The notes under the pieces: generated by a model
Seen by the model: only the letters and a program-made list of their open reading frames with translations
What the model was told of the DNA's origin: nothing
Databases searched by the model: none
Shown here: positions 33,500-41,986 of the stretch, piece after piece
Layout of the letters: each line of letters begins with the position of its first letter
How positions within the stretch are numbered: the first letter of the stretch is position 1
Made by a program: the position numbers and the translations under genes
Assembly (NCBI GenBank): GCA_046541415.1
Contig: JBKHDI010000010.1
Span: 1 to 64,000, forward strand
DNA length: 64,000 bases
Origin: CAZOVB01 sp046541415
Lineage (GTDB): Bacteria; Planctomycetota; Phycisphaerae; SM23-33
Direction of reading: 5' to 3'

Positions 33500-34855
33500 C
33501 TATTCGCGCGGCATCTGGGCTTTTCCCATGCGCATCAACTGCACCAGCGGAATCCCCGCCGGGCAGGTGTAGGCGCAACAGCCGCACTCCATGCAGGCCT
33601 GCATGTGGTAGGTCCTGGCCAGGTCCCACTGCTTCTGACGGGCAGCCAGGGCGATCTTCGTCGGCACAAGATTCAGCGGGCAGACGTCTACGCAGCGGCC
33701 GCAACGGACGCAGCGAGTCTCCTCGGTCCGGGCGATGTCTTCGGCGGTCAGTACGGTCACCCCGCTGGTGCCCTTGGTGACCACCGCGTCCAGATCGCCC
33801 AAAGCAAAGCCCATCATCGGCCCGCCGGCAACAACCCGGGCGGCCGAATCATTCAGCCCGCCGGCGAAATCGATCAACTGGCCATACGTCACGCCGATCG
33901 GGGCCAGGATGTTCCTGGGCGTGTTGACACCCCCGCCGGAAACGGTGATCACGCGGTGGGTCAGGGGTTTTCCCCGCAGCACAGCCCGGGCCAGCGCCGC
34001 GGCCGTGCCGACGTTGATCACCACCACCCCGACGTCCAGCGGCAGCCCGCCGGTGGGCACTTCGCGGCCCAGCGAGGCCTTGATCGTCTGCTTCTCGCCG
34101 CCCATCGGATACTGTGTGTGCAGGGAGGCAACCTGGATGTCCGTCCCGGCCGCGGCCTTGCACAACGCATCGATCGCGGCAGGCTTGTTGTCCTCGACGG
34201 CGATGAGGATCTGCCTGGCGCCCGTCGCCCGGGCAGCCAGCAGGGCGCCGGTCACGATCGGGGCCGGGTATTCGAGCATCAGGCGGTAGTCGGCGGTCAG
34301 GAACGGTTCGCACTCGCAGCCGTTGACGAGGATCGTGTCGATCGGCTTGGCCGGGTTGGTCGTCAACTTCACCGAGGTCGGAAAGGCCGCCCCCCCCAGC
34401 CCCACCAGGCCGGCCTGGCGGGCTGCGTCGGCGATCTGCGCGGGCTGGAAGGAATCCATCTTGCCCGTCGGCCAGTCGCCGCCGAAGATCTCGGCGCGGA
34501 TTTCCTCGGCCGTGGGCCTTTCGTCACCGGCGTCGATGGGCACGGTGGGCACATGTCTGCCGTTGGGCAGGGTCGTCACCGTCTCGCGCCCCGCGGTTCC
34601 GGCGATCGAGGCGTGGACCGGTGCGGAGATGAACGCGTCGGTGTCGCCGATCTTCTCGCCCCAGGTAAGCTCCTGCTTGGGCTTGACCAGGTTTCGGCAC
34701 GGCGCGCCGGTGTGCTGGAGCAGCGGGATCGAGACGGCCTCCGGGCTGGGCAGGACCTCGATGGCTGCATCGGCGGCAAACTGCTTGTTGTCCGGCGGGT
34801 GGACGCCGCGGGCGAACTTGCCGGTTCCACCCGGCAGGACTTGGGCATTGCTCAT
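33500..34855 (-). CDS. rnfC: Rnf complex subunit RnfC
   Basis: A 451-aa peripheral NADH/FMN- and Fe-S-binding subunit. The N-terminal RnfC domain has GGVHPPDNK-like sequence (ARGVHPPDNKQF). GLGGAAFPTSVKL is the NuoF-like glycine loop and VNGCECEPFLTADYRLM follows. Two [4Fe-4S] motifs are CVRCGRCVDVCP and CMECGCCAYTCP. ATG 34855 is chosen for the AAGGAG five bases upstream. It overlaps the preceding gene by ATGA. Confidence 0.94.
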   Translation of the reverse strand: MSNAQVLPGGTGKFARGVHPPDNKQFAADAAIEVLPSPEAVSIPLLQHTGAPCRNLVKPKQELTWGEKIGDTDAFISAPVHASIAGTAGRETVTTLPNGRHVPTVPIDAGDERPTAEEIRAEIFGGDWPTGKMDSFQPAQIADAARQAGLVGLGGAAFPTSVKLTTNPAKPIDTILVNGCECEPFLTADYRLMLEYPAPIVTGALLAARATGARQILIAVEDNKPAAIDALCKAAAGTDIQVASLHTQYPMGGEKQTIKASLGREVPTGGLPLDVGVVVINVGTAAALARAVLRGKPLTHRVITVSGGGVNTPRNILAPIGVTYGQLIDFAGGLNDSAARVVAGGPMMGFALGDLDAVVTKGTSGVTVLTAEDIARTEETRCVRCGRCVDVCPLNLVPTKIALAARQKQWDLARTYHMQACMECGCCAYTCPAGIPLVQLMRMGKAQMPRE

Positions 34856-35175
34856 GCCATCTCCTTGTTGCATCGCAGTTTACGAACGACAGGACCGGCG
34901 GCAACCGCCCCGAGAACCAGCCCGACCACCGCGGCGAGGACCGTCAGGCCCGATCGCAGCGTGCCCGGTGCCATGGTCTGAGAAACGGCACCGGCCGCAC
35001 CGGCCGCCAAGGCCAGCGGGGCCACGAACGCCATTGCCGCCGCACTTGCCAGCCGCCAGCCGCTGTAGGAGGCGTCGCCTGCAGCGCAGGCCGGGTCCTC
35101 CCCGTCGCGACTGGCCGAACAGGTCGGACAGTGGCCCGGGCAGGAGAACGGTTTGTCGGGGGTCGAATCGTGCAT
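34852..35175 (-). CDS. small Cys-rich two-helix membrane protein heading the rnf operon
   Basis: A 107-aa protein. The N-terminus has SCPGHCPTC (C12, C16, C19) and C30. Two hydrophobic helices follow (about 38-58 and 73-96). The tail is short and basic with another Cys (RKLRCNKEMA). The topology loosely recalls RseC/MucC-type proteins of Rnf and Rsx loci, but the domain before the helices is too short for a firm call. ATG 35175 lies downstream of the predicted transcription start, whereas the longer TTG version begins upstream of it. It is coupled to rnfC by ATGA. Confidence 0.75.
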   Translation of the reverse strand: MHDSTPDKPFSCPGHCPTCSASRDGEDPACAAGDASYSGWRLASAAAMAFVAPLALAAGAAGAVSQTMAPGTLRSGLTVLAAVVGLVLGAVAAGPVVRKLRCNKEMA

Positions 35176-35249
35176 CGGATTTCGGTCGCTCTGCCATTCA
35201 CCGAGCGGCTGCGGGTGCGTCCTTCCGCCCGGCTCGGCAAAAGAGAGGC

Positions 35250-35278
35250 ATTGTACAGACCGCCGCAAAGCCTGTAAA
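35250..35278 (-). promoter_or_regulatory. strong sigma70-type promoter of the rnf operon
   Basis: On the minus strand TTTACA (35273-35278), a 17-bp spacer and TACAAT (35250-35255). Each hexamer matches at five of six positions. The predicted leader to ATG 35175 is about 70 nt. Confidence 0.7.
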
Positions 35279-35296
35279 GAACTCCGAACCTCAAGG

Positions 35297-35325
35297 ATTC
35301 TAACAGAACCACGTCAGCCTGTTCA
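35297..35325 (-). promoter_or_regulatory. second, upstream rnf promoter
   Basis: On the minus strand TGAACA (35320-35325), a 17-bp spacer and TAGAAT (35297-35302) with an extended TG. The 14-bp segment 35294-35307 is identical to 7157-7170 at the FAD oxidoreductase promoter. Confidence 0.45.
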
Positions 35326-35381
35326 ACGCGCCCAGTCGAGGCTTGGCGGATCGGGTCAGGACGGGTAGACTCACCAGCTGT

Positions 35382-36062
35382 ATGAACAAGGTCAGCGTCA
35401 TCCTGCCCGCCGCCGGCAGCGGCTCGCGATTCGGGGCATCGGCGAACAAGATATTCCAGCCCCTGGCGGGCGTACCTATTTTCCTGCGCACCTGCAGCCG
35501 CTTTGCGGCCCGGGCGGACGTTTCGCAACTGCTGTTGATCGTATCGGCCGAGGACACCGAACGACTCCAGACCGAATTCGCCCCGCAGCTGGCGGAGTTG
35601 GGCGTGCAGCTGGTCGGCGGCGGACCCACCCGGACCGACTCGGTCCGCAACGCCCTGGCCAAGGTCGACGCCGAGGCCGACCTGGTCGCCGTCCACGACG
35701 CCGTCCGCCCCTGCGTGCGAAGCTGCGACCTGGATGCCGTCTTCGCCGCCGCCGGCCGACACGGCGCGGCCATGCTGGCCTGGCCCGAGCACGCGACGCT
35801 CAAACGCGTCGATGCCGACCGGATCATCCGTCAAACCGTCGACCGCAGCGGCCTCTGGCAGGCCCAGACCCCCCAGGTCTTCCGCAGAGACTGGCTGGTC
35901 GAAGCCTACCGCGCTGCCCAGAGCTCCGCGACCGACGACGCAGGCCTGGTCGAAGCGATCGGCCACGCTGTCCGCATTGTCCAAGGCGACCCGCGCAACC
36001 TGAAAATCACCACCCCAGCCGATCTGGAGATCGCCCAGGCAGTCTGGCCGACGATTCAGTAA
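35382..36062 (+). CDS. ispD: 2-C-methyl-D-erythritol 4-phosphate cytidylyltransferase IspD
   Basis: A 226-aa enzyme of the non-mevalonate isoprenoid pathway, making CDP-methylerythritol. The N-terminal CTP loop is VILPAAGSGSRFGASANKIFQPL. GGPTRTDSVRNAL, VAVHDAVRPCV and WQAQTPQVFRR follow. GDPRNLKITTPADLEIA closes it. ATG 35382 is preferred to a start 13 codons upstream that lacks family support. It is divergent from the rnf operon. No ispF follows. Confidence 0.94.
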   Translation: MNKVSVILPAAGSGSRFGASANKIFQPLAGVPIFLRTCSRFAARADVSQLLLIVSAEDTERLQTEFAPQLAELGVQLVGGGPTRTDSVRNALAKVDAEADLVAVHDAVRPCVRSCDLDAVFAAAGRHGAAMLAWPEHATLKRVDADRIIRQTVDRSGLWQAQTPQVFRRDWLVEAYRAAQSSATDDAGLVEAIGHAVRIVQGDPRNLKITTPADLEIAQAVWPTIQ

Positions 36063-36143
36063 GGCCAAGGGGCTGGACCTCGACAGCAGCTTGTGTGGTA
36101 GAATGGGCGGCTGAGAGTTTCCTCAAGTTTATGGAGAACCGCC

Positions 36144-37451
36144 ATGTCCTGCTGCCAGTCTGCCGGCCTGTTCGCCCTGACAACCGCCCTGCTTCTGACC
36201 AGCCTGCCCGCCCCGGGTTGGGCACAGAACAAGAGCGGCTGGGAGGTCCGAACAATCGCATCCAACGCCACCTACGGCTGTCGAAGGCCTTTCGGAGCAG
36301 GCGTTTACGATCCAGACACCAACAGTACCACCGTTTGCTGGAATGGTGAGGGAATGAGCGTCTACGCCCGCCGGTTCGACCACAAGACCGCTACCTGGGG
36401 CCCGGCCAGACGCGTCTGGAAGAATGCATGGTTCACCAAGTGGGACTACCACAACTACCCCACGGTCGTGCTGGCCCCCGACGGCCATCTGTTGATCTTC
36501 TTCTTCCAGCACTCCAGCAAGGCGTACATGCTCCGCTCGCCATCTCCGGGCGCCATCGAGGGTACATGGACGCGGACGCTCCTGCCGGCCAGCCGCCCTG
36601 CCTACCCAATGCCCATCGTCTGCGGCGAGGAGGTCTACCTCTTTTACAGCCGCAGCGACAACATCTCGCAGGCCTACCGGACGTATCGCTACATCAAGTC
36701 CGCCGACAACGGCAAGACGTGGTCTCAGCCCCGGATGGCCATTGACTCCCAGCAGAAGGTCCCGGGTCGGTTCGATGAGGTCTACGCGATTGACTGTCAC
36801 GTTGTCCCGGCCGCGGCAGGCAGGCCCGCTCGGATCCAGCTGACTTGGGAGATGCACGGCGGGCCAGGTCACAACATCGGCTCGCGGAACAACCATTTCG
36901 TCTACTTCCTGCCTCGAACGGGCAAGTTCCAGGCCGTCGACGGGACGGACCTGGGCGAATGGGTCGATTTCACCGAAATGGAAAACAAGTGCGTGGTCCA
37001 CCGCGGCGGGGCCCGGACCGGCCATCCGATGGGCTACTCGATCACCACGGCCAGCCTGTCCGACGCCGCGCCGCTGGTGCTTTACCGCGACGGGGCCAAG
37101 CGCTTCCTGGCGGTATGGGACGGCCAGGCGTGGACGCAACGCCCGACCCCCCCATCGACGGGCGATATCGCTCGGACAAGCGAAGGCAGGCTGCGGATCT
37201 TCGGTTCCGCCAGCAGGCAATTGGCCATCCACGAATCCGCAGACGGCGGAAAGAGCTGGCGGAAAGTCTGGGCGGGGGCGTTTCCGCATGCCGACGGTTC
37301 GGACTCGACCTGCAACCGCGGCCTGATCACAAACGCCCACCCGGACATCCCGGCCATGCTCTGCGGCAAGAACAGCCAGACCAGCAAGTCCGACTACTCA
37401 GGCCGATGGCCTGTGGTGATCATCGGCAACACGGGTCCCGTAGATCGCTAA
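36144..37451 (+). CDS. secreted BNR_4-family (neuraminidase-like fold) protein
   Basis: A 435-aa protein with a signal peptide (LFALTTALLLTSLPAPGWA then QN). The body is a predicted six-bladed beta-propeller. Asp-box-like SADNGKTW and SADGGKSW stretches are visible. GTWTRTLLPASRPAYPMPIV and WDYHNYPTVVLAPDGHLLIF resemble the BNR repeat-containing family (pfam BNR_4) found near planctomycete polysaccharide degradation genes. Its catalytic activity is unknown. GGAG precedes the ATG. A TAGAAT at 36099-36104 could be its -10 element. A terminator follows. Confidence 0.75.
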   Translation: MSCCQSAGLFALTTALLLTSLPAPGWAQNKSGWEVRTIASNATYGCRRPFGAGVYDPDTNSTTVCWNGEGMSVYARRFDHKTATWGPARRVWKNAWFTKWDYHNYPTVVLAPDGHLLIFFFQHSSKAYMLRSPSPGAIEGTWTRTLLPASRPAYPMPIVCGEEVYLFYSRSDNISQAYRTYRYIKSADNGKTWSQPRMAIDSQQKVPGRFDEVYAIDCHVVPAAAGRPARIQLTWEMHGGPGHNIGSRNNHFVYFLPRTGKFQAVDGTDLGEWVDFTEMENKCVVHRGGARTGHPMGYSITTASLSDAAPLVLYRDGAKRFLAVWDGQAWTQRPTPPSTGDIARTSEGRLRIFGSASRQLAIHESADGGKSWRKVWAGAFPHADGSDSTCNRGLITNAHPDIPAMLCGKNSQTSKSDYSGRWPVVIIGNTGPVDR

Positions 37452-37480
37452 CCAACTGCAGGACAAGATACTATAAATCG

Positions 37481-37510
37481 AAAGGCCCGCATTGCAGCGG
37501 GCCTTTCTTC
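37481..37510. terminator. terminator after the BNR gene
   Basis: Perfect 10-bp arms (AAAGGCCCGC and its complement) enclose a 6-nt loop. The plus strand continues CTTCGTTCCTTTTC. The A/T-flanked stem could also stop minus-strand transcripts reading out of the tRNA gene. Confidence 0.75.
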
Positions 37511-37528
37511 GTTCCTTTTCGCCTGACG

Positions 37529-37603
37529 GGTGATCGAGGGGATTCGAACCCCCGACCCCCTGGACCACAACCAGGTGCTCTAACCGACTGAGCTACGATC
37601 ACC
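37529..37603 (-). tRNA. tRNA-His (GTG)
   Basis: A full cloverleaf on the minus strand. The acceptor stem is GGTGATCG paired with CGATCACC, including the G-1:C73 pair characteristic of tRNA-His. The D arm is AGCTCAGTCGGTTAGAGC. The anticodon arm is CCTGG-TTGTGGT-CCAGG with anticodon GTG at 37566-37568. The T arm has GGTTCGAATCC. The 3' CCA is not encoded. Confidence 0.95.
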
Positions 37604-37900
37604 AGATGACTGTCGGGGGCGACAGGAACCGAATACTGTACCGCCACGTACGGGCAAAGTCAAGTGCCATGCCGCCGGTTTTTGCAAGGGCCCTGCCCTT
37701 CTGGCCGTGCGGCTGCATCCTGCTCTCGCCCCGCCAGCCAGACCAGCGCCACAAGGACATCATTCGGCGCTCCGCGGGTCTCTCAGTTCCGTATCTTTCT
37801 ATGAGACATTCCATTACGCTATTTTATCGGTCGCAGAATACCCCCAGGTTTCACCCCCGCGCGGGTACCTGGAGGACGGTACGCATTCAGGGCCTGGGCC
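37604..37900. other. gap between tRNA-His and parB
   Basis: No gene is supported. An imperfect hairpin near 37846-37874 (CCAGGT ... ACCTGG with an inner ACCC/GGGT) lies just beyond the parB stop. It lacks a following T-run on the minus strand, so termination there is uncertain. Confidence 0.5.
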
Positions 37901-38950
37901 CTACTGGCCATCGCCGAGTCCGAAGGCTGAGGCGATGCGGTCGAAGTCATCGAGGCTGTAGTATTCGATCACGATCTTGCCGCTGTGCTTGCGCCGACCA
38001 GGGTTGATCGCCACGTGCGTGCCGATCGATTCGCGGAACTGCTCTTCCATGTCGCGGATGTAGGCGGGCTTGGCTCGGCCGGGGCGGGCCTTCTCGATAT
38101 CCTGGGCCTTGGCCGGCTGTTGCATGGCCGCCATCAGCTCTTCCAGCTTCCGGACGCTGAGCGATTCGGCCACTGCCTTTCGGGCCAGCTTCGCCTGCAG
38201 TTCCGGCTTGCCCGCCAGGCCCGCCAGGACCTTCGCGTGGCCGAAACTCAGAAGATCCTGCGCAACAAGCTGTTGCGCGTCGTCACACAAGTCCAGTATT
38301 CGCAGGTAATTGGCTATGGTTGCCCGCGGCTGGCCCAGCTTCTCTGCAGCGGCTGCCTGGGTCAAATCGAAGCGGTCGATGTAGTCGCGGTAGGCTTCGG
38401 CCTTCTCTACGGCGTTCAGGTCGGCCCGGTGGATGTTCTCGATCAGGGCCCATTCGAGCATCTGTTGCTGGTCGGCCTGCTTGAGCACGACGGGGACGGT
38501 CTTGAACCCAGCCAGGGTTGCGGCGCGGAGGCGGCGTTCCCCGGCGATCAGGATGAAGGGGGTGTCTGCATCGTCCTGGCCATCGCGGCTGACCACCAGC
38601 GGCTGAAGGATCCCCTGCTGCTTGATGCTCTCTGCCAGCTCGGCCAGGGCGTCTTCGCGGAATTCTCGTCGCGGTTGGTACGGGTTCGGCCGGATCTGCT
38701 CTATGGGGACGTCCAGCGGCCTGCCTGTATCAGCAGCTGTTTTGACAGGGGTTCTCCGCTCTGTCGGCGCCGATTCGGTCGTCTCGGCCACATAATCGGC
38801 AGATGGCGCTGCTTCGGAGGCGTTTTCTCCAGCCTTGGGCGATGTCGGGCCGGCCATCAAGCTCGAAAGCCCCCTGCCCAGGCGGCGTTTGGAGGCAGGT
38901 TTGGACGACTTGGATGAACTGGTCGATTTCGACTTGGAATCTTTGGCCAT
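37901..38950 (-). CDS. parB: chromosome partition protein ParB
   Basis: A 349-aa CTP-dependent DNA clamp that loads at parS and spreads. The N-terminus is a Ser/Lys-rich tail with RRLGRGLSSLM, the usual ParA-contact start. The N-terminal domain has NPYQPRREF and the CTP-binding/hydrolysis box AGERRLRAA. ENIHRADLNAVEKAEAY precedes the helix-turn-helix (LTQAAAAEKLGQPRATIANYLRIL). The C-terminal dimer domain (SGKIVIEYYSLDDFDRI) is complete. Three parS sites lie just upstream, the nearest 38 bp from the start. No parA adjoins it. Confidence 0.95.
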   Translation of the reverse strand: MAKDSKSKSTSSSKSSKPASKRRLGRGLSSLMAGPTSPKAGENASEAAPSADYVAETTESAPTERRTPVKTAADTGRPLDVPIEQIRPNPYQPRREFREDALAELAESIKQQGILQPLVVSRDGQDDADTPFILIAGERRLRAATLAGFKTVPVVLKQADQQQMLEWALIENIHRADLNAVEKAEAYRDYIDRFDLTQAAAAEKLGQPRATIANYLRILDLCDDAQQLVAQDLLSFGHAKVLAGLAGKPELQAKLARKAVAESLSVRKLEELMAAMQQPAKAQDIEKARPGRAKPAYIRDMEEQFRESIGTHVAINPGRRKHSGKIVIEYYSLDDFDRIASAFGLGDGQ

Positions 38951-38987
38951 GGTGCGGTTCCTTCCTTACGTGAGGCCCTGAGTCGAG

Positions 38988-39003
38988 TGTTCCACGTGGA
39001 ACA
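38988..39003. other. parS site 1
   Basis: The perfect 16-bp palindrome TGTTCCACGTGGAACA matches the parS family consensus (GTTnCACGTGnAAC core). It lies 38 bp upstream of parB, so it may also affect parB expression. Confidence 0.93.
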
Positions 39004-39105
39004 ATGGAGGATACACCACGTTCCGGGCCCATTCAAGCCCAGAGAAACGGAAACAGGCAAAATGGTATGAAATGTTTCGGCCCGCAGCGCCGCACAATCG
39101 CGCTC

Positions 39106-39121
39106 TGTTCCACGTGGAACA
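39106..39121. other. parS site 2
   Basis: A copy of TGTTCCACGTGGAACA identical to site 1, 118 bp from it (start to start). Confidence 0.93.
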
Positions 39122-39440
39122 TCCTCCGCGAGACGCTCAGCGTCCCAAATTCCTCAGCGCCTGGCCCACCAGATCATTCAGGCATTGTTGGATTTCCATT
39201 GGCCTGCAGAAGTCGTCCTTGGCCCGACCAGCCGCAGGACACCTTCGAATGCAATTCAAGCGGACGCAACCTTGGCAACATCAAAGCGTCATTGACCAGA
39301 CTTGTGCAGTCATCGCTACTCAACAGGGATGGCCGTTGCCCTGCAGATACAGGACCCTGGAGACCTGCAGCGGTTGGAGGAATCAACACCCATATCGCCA
39401 GTACATGCTCCTAACATCACTTACAGGCGTACTGCGTCCC

Positions 39441-39456
39441 TGTTCCACGTGGAACA
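39441..39456. other. parS site 3
   Basis: A third identical copy of TGTTCCACGTGGAACA, 335 bp from site 2, ending 3 bp from the stop of the asparagine-synthase gene. Confidence 0.93.
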
Positions 39457-39459
39457 GAC

Positions 39460-41367
39460 CTACAGCTGCCCCTGATCATCGAGCCAGCGGGCCAGCACCC
39501 ACAGGCTCCATAGACGATGATGGTAGTCCTGTCGGCCTGAAAGGTGGTCGTTCAGCAGCCCAACAGTCGCTTCCGGCTGAATGATCCCCGCATTGAGAAA
39601 GGCCTCGTCCAGCAGCGTCTCCTGCAGCACCTCAGCCAGGTCCTCCCGGAACCAGCGCGCCATGGGTACGCCGAAACCGCGCTTCCTGGCCGCGACGACC
39701 TGCTCAGGCAGGTCTTCGGCAAAGGCACGGCGGAGGATCTCTTTGCCGCGCCGGCGGCTGACTTTCAGCTCCGCCGGCAGGGAAAGCCCTTGCTGCATCA
39801 CCCGATGGTCCAGAAAGGGCGACCGCAACTCCAGGGAAGATGCCATTGATGAAATGTCGGCCTTGACCAGCAGATCATCCGGCAGGTAGGTCCGGATGTC
39901 GTGGACCTGGACGGCCTGCAGTTCGTCGACGGCCTCGCCGGCCGAAGCATAGACACCGCAGAACCATTCCGCCAGAAGATCCTCTTGCCAGTCGCCCAGA
40001 AAGGCAGGGCAGAATACCCGCTGCAGATCCGACCACGTAAATAGCGTTCTGTACAGCAGATACTGCATAGCAGGGGGGTTGGGCAACCCATCGGCAAAGC
40101 GGATCAGGCGGCGTAGGCGGCCTCTTTCATGGCGGCCGGCAAAGGGGACCGCCAACTTGCCCGCCAAGCGGAACAGCGCGTATTGATGCGGCTTGAGCCT
40201 GGCGGCAATATGCATCGCCCGGTGCCTGTCGTACCCGGCGAAGGCCTCGTCGCCGCCGTCGCCGGTCAGGGCCACGGTCACGTGTTGCCGGGCGGCGCGG
40301 CAGACCTGCCAGGTGGGGATCGCGCTGGAGTCGGAGAAAGGCTCGTCGAAATGCTCTGCCGTGGCGATCAGATCGTCTCGGCAGGGGGGGCCGATCGGCA
40401 GGACCGTGTGCTCCAGGCCCAGTCGATCCGCGACCAGGCCGGCCAGCGCCGTATCGTCGTACAGCGAATCGTCGGAAAAGCTGGCTGTAAAGGAGCGTAT
40501 GGTCGCGCCGGCCCCGAGGATCTCTCGCATCAGCACGGCCGTTGCGGCCGAGTCGATGCCGCCGGAGAGCAGCAGGCCAAGTGGCACGTCGGCCACCAGC
40601 CGCTGCTGCACGGCTCGACGCAATGCCCCACGCACCCCCGCTTCGGGCGTCGACAGGTCGAGGTCCGGCCGTTGTCCGGCCTCGATCTGCCAGTACGTTC
40701 GCATCTCTCCCGGCCCGCACTCGGCCCGGACCTCCAGCAAGCCGGCGGGTGGCAGCTTGGACAGGCCCTTCCAGGCAGAGCGCGGGGCAGGTACGTAACC
40801 CATTGCCATGTATAGCACTATAGACTGTTGATCCAACCTCCTGTCCACGCCCTCCCAAGCGAGCAAGGCCTTGGCCTCCGAGGCGAAGAGAACCGAACTG
40901 CCGGTGTCTGCCCACCAGAGCGGCTTCTGCCCGAGCCGATCCCGCAGGAGCGTCAGGCGGCTGTCCCGGCCGTCGTAGAGGGCCAGGGCGAACATGCCAT
41001 CGACCTCGCCCACGGCTTCGGTCCCTCGCATCGCCAGCCAATGCAGCAGTACCTCTGTGTCCCCTCGTGTGTTAAACATAACACCTGTAGCGGCAAGGGA
41101 CTCCCGTAGTCTGTTAAAGTTGTAGACTTCTCCGTTAAACGCCAGTGTGTAGCGATCGTCTGGCGTGGAAGCGGGTTGGCGCGAGCCGGCCGGGTCGATC
41201 ACAGCCAGGCGGCGGAAGCCGATCGCGCATCGTCCGTCGGCGCTGGCCCAGCTGGAAGATGCATCCGGCCCGCGGTGGCTGAGGCGATCGGCCATGTCAT
41301 CGACAGCCCCCCGATCGGCAGGCCCGGCGGCTGGGTCGTAGACGAATTGTCCGGCGAATCCGCACAT
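39460..41367 (-). CDS. asnB: glutamine-dependent asparagine synthase family protein
   Basis: A 635-aa class II amidotransferase. Cys2 (MCGFAGQF) is the glutaminase nucleophile after Met removal, so start 41367 is preferred over ATG nine bases upstream. The N-terminal domain has RLSHRGPDA, AFNGEVYNF and GDTEVLLH. The synthetase domain has the PP-loop LLLSGGIDSAATAVLM and ALTGDGGDEAFAGYDRH. It could be asparagine synthase or an exosortase/EPS-linked amidotransferase of the same family; the sequence alone does not decide. A PEP-CTERM protein is encoded in this window. Confidence 0.85.
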   Translation of the reverse strand: MCGFAGQFVYDPAAGPADRGAVDDMADRLSHRGPDASSSWASADGRCAIGFRRLAVIDPAGSRQPASTPDDRYTLAFNGEVYNFNRLRESLAATGVMFNTRGDTEVLLHWLAMRGTEAVGEVDGMFALALYDGRDSRLTLLRDRLGQKPLWWADTGSSVLFASEAKALLAWEGVDRRLDQQSIVLYMAMGYVPAPRSAWKGLSKLPPAGLLEVRAECGPGEMRTYWQIEAGQRPDLDLSTPEAGVRGALRRAVQQRLVADVPLGLLLSGGIDSAATAVLMREILGAGATIRSFTASFSDDSLYDDTALAGLVADRLGLEHTVLPIGPPCRDDLIATAEHFDEPFSDSSAIPTWQVCRAARQHVTVALTGDGGDEAFAGYDRHRAMHIAARLKPHQYALFRLAGKLAVPFAGRHERGRLRRLIRFADGLPNPPAMQYLLYRTLFTWSDLQRVFCPAFLGDWQEDLLAEWFCGVYASAGEAVDELQAVQVHDIRTYLPDDLLVKADISSMASSLELRSPFLDHRVMQQGLSLPAELKVSRRRGKEILRRAFAEDLPEQVVAARKRGFGVPMARWFREDLAEVLQETLLDEAFLNAGIIQPEATVGLLNDHLSGRQDYHHRLWSLWVLARWLDDQGQL

Positions 41368-41503
41368 CGCTGACATTGTACCCCCGCACCAGGCCGGGGC
41401 GGTAGCAGCAAACTGGTAGACGCCCAGCCGATACGGTGTACAATGGGGATATCCGCTACAGGCAGCGCGGAGCAACGCTTTCATTCCGCCTGGAGGAGCC
41501 GGC

Positions 41504-41986
41504 ATGGCAGAAATTGATACGGAATTGAATTCGCTGGAAGGCATCTGGCCGTTGCAGGCGGAGCTGAACCGCAAGGTCGGCATCGACACGGCGGCGATGG
41601 GGGACCTGCTGCGTTCGAAGGAGGCCAAGGGCCAGCTCGATCAGGGCAGCGACGTGCTGCTGAAGATCGGACGGGCGCTGAAGAACTACATCGACGCGAT
41701 GCAGGCAGAGTGTCACGAGCTCCAGGAGTGTCTCTCCTGGAAGCACTGGTACGCCGAGGCCCGCGAGGGCAGGCAGTACGAATTGCAGGATCTGCAGAAC
41801 GCCCGGGTCGAGGCGACGGACATGCTGTTCTTCTGGATCAGCATCTGCCAGTTGCTCGGCCTGCGGCCGCAGGACATTTACCGCTTGTATGCACAGAAGT
41901 TAGGCATCAACCACAAGCGTCGCGACGAGAACCGCTCCCAGGCCGCCCACGGCGATTACGAGTCGGAGAACCGCGACGTAAGGTAG
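41504..41986 (+). CDS. all-alpha NTP pyrophosphatase, dimeric dUTPase/MazG-like
   Basis: A 160-aa helical protein. ECHELQE and EATDML carry the ExxE and ExxD pairs that bind Mg in dimeric dUTPase/MazG-like enzymes. KNYIDAMQAECHELQECLSWKHWY and FFWISICQLLGL then YAQKLGINHKR fit the dUTPase_2 type. It may cleave dUTP or a related nucleotide. GGAGGAG precedes ATG 41504. It is divergent from the asparagine-synthase gene. The C-terminal 20 residues are polar. Confidence 0.75.
   Translation: MAEIDTELNSLEGIWPLQAELNRKVGIDTAAMGDLLRSKEAKGQLDQGSDVLLKIGRALKNYIDAMQAECHELQECLSWKHWYAEAREGRQYELQDLQNARVEATDMLFFWISICQLLGLRPQDIYRLYAQKLGINHKRRDENRSQAAHGDYESENRDVR

Larger units (their letters stand above)
38951..39459. 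other. gene-free parS region
   Basis: About 500 bp between parB and the asparagine-synthase gene. The only clear content is the three parS palindromes. Short open frames here have no ribosome-binding site or family resemblance. No DnaA-box cluster or parA fragment was seen. Confidence 0.75.

Noticed and set aside
39004..39414. 136-codon open frame between parS sites
   Set aside because: No ribosome-binding site or family resemblance, and it spans a parS site; more likely non-coding.
41375..41380. TACAAT as a leaderless promoter of the asparagine-synthase gene
   Set aside because: It would put the transcription start on the ATG, and there is no matching -35.
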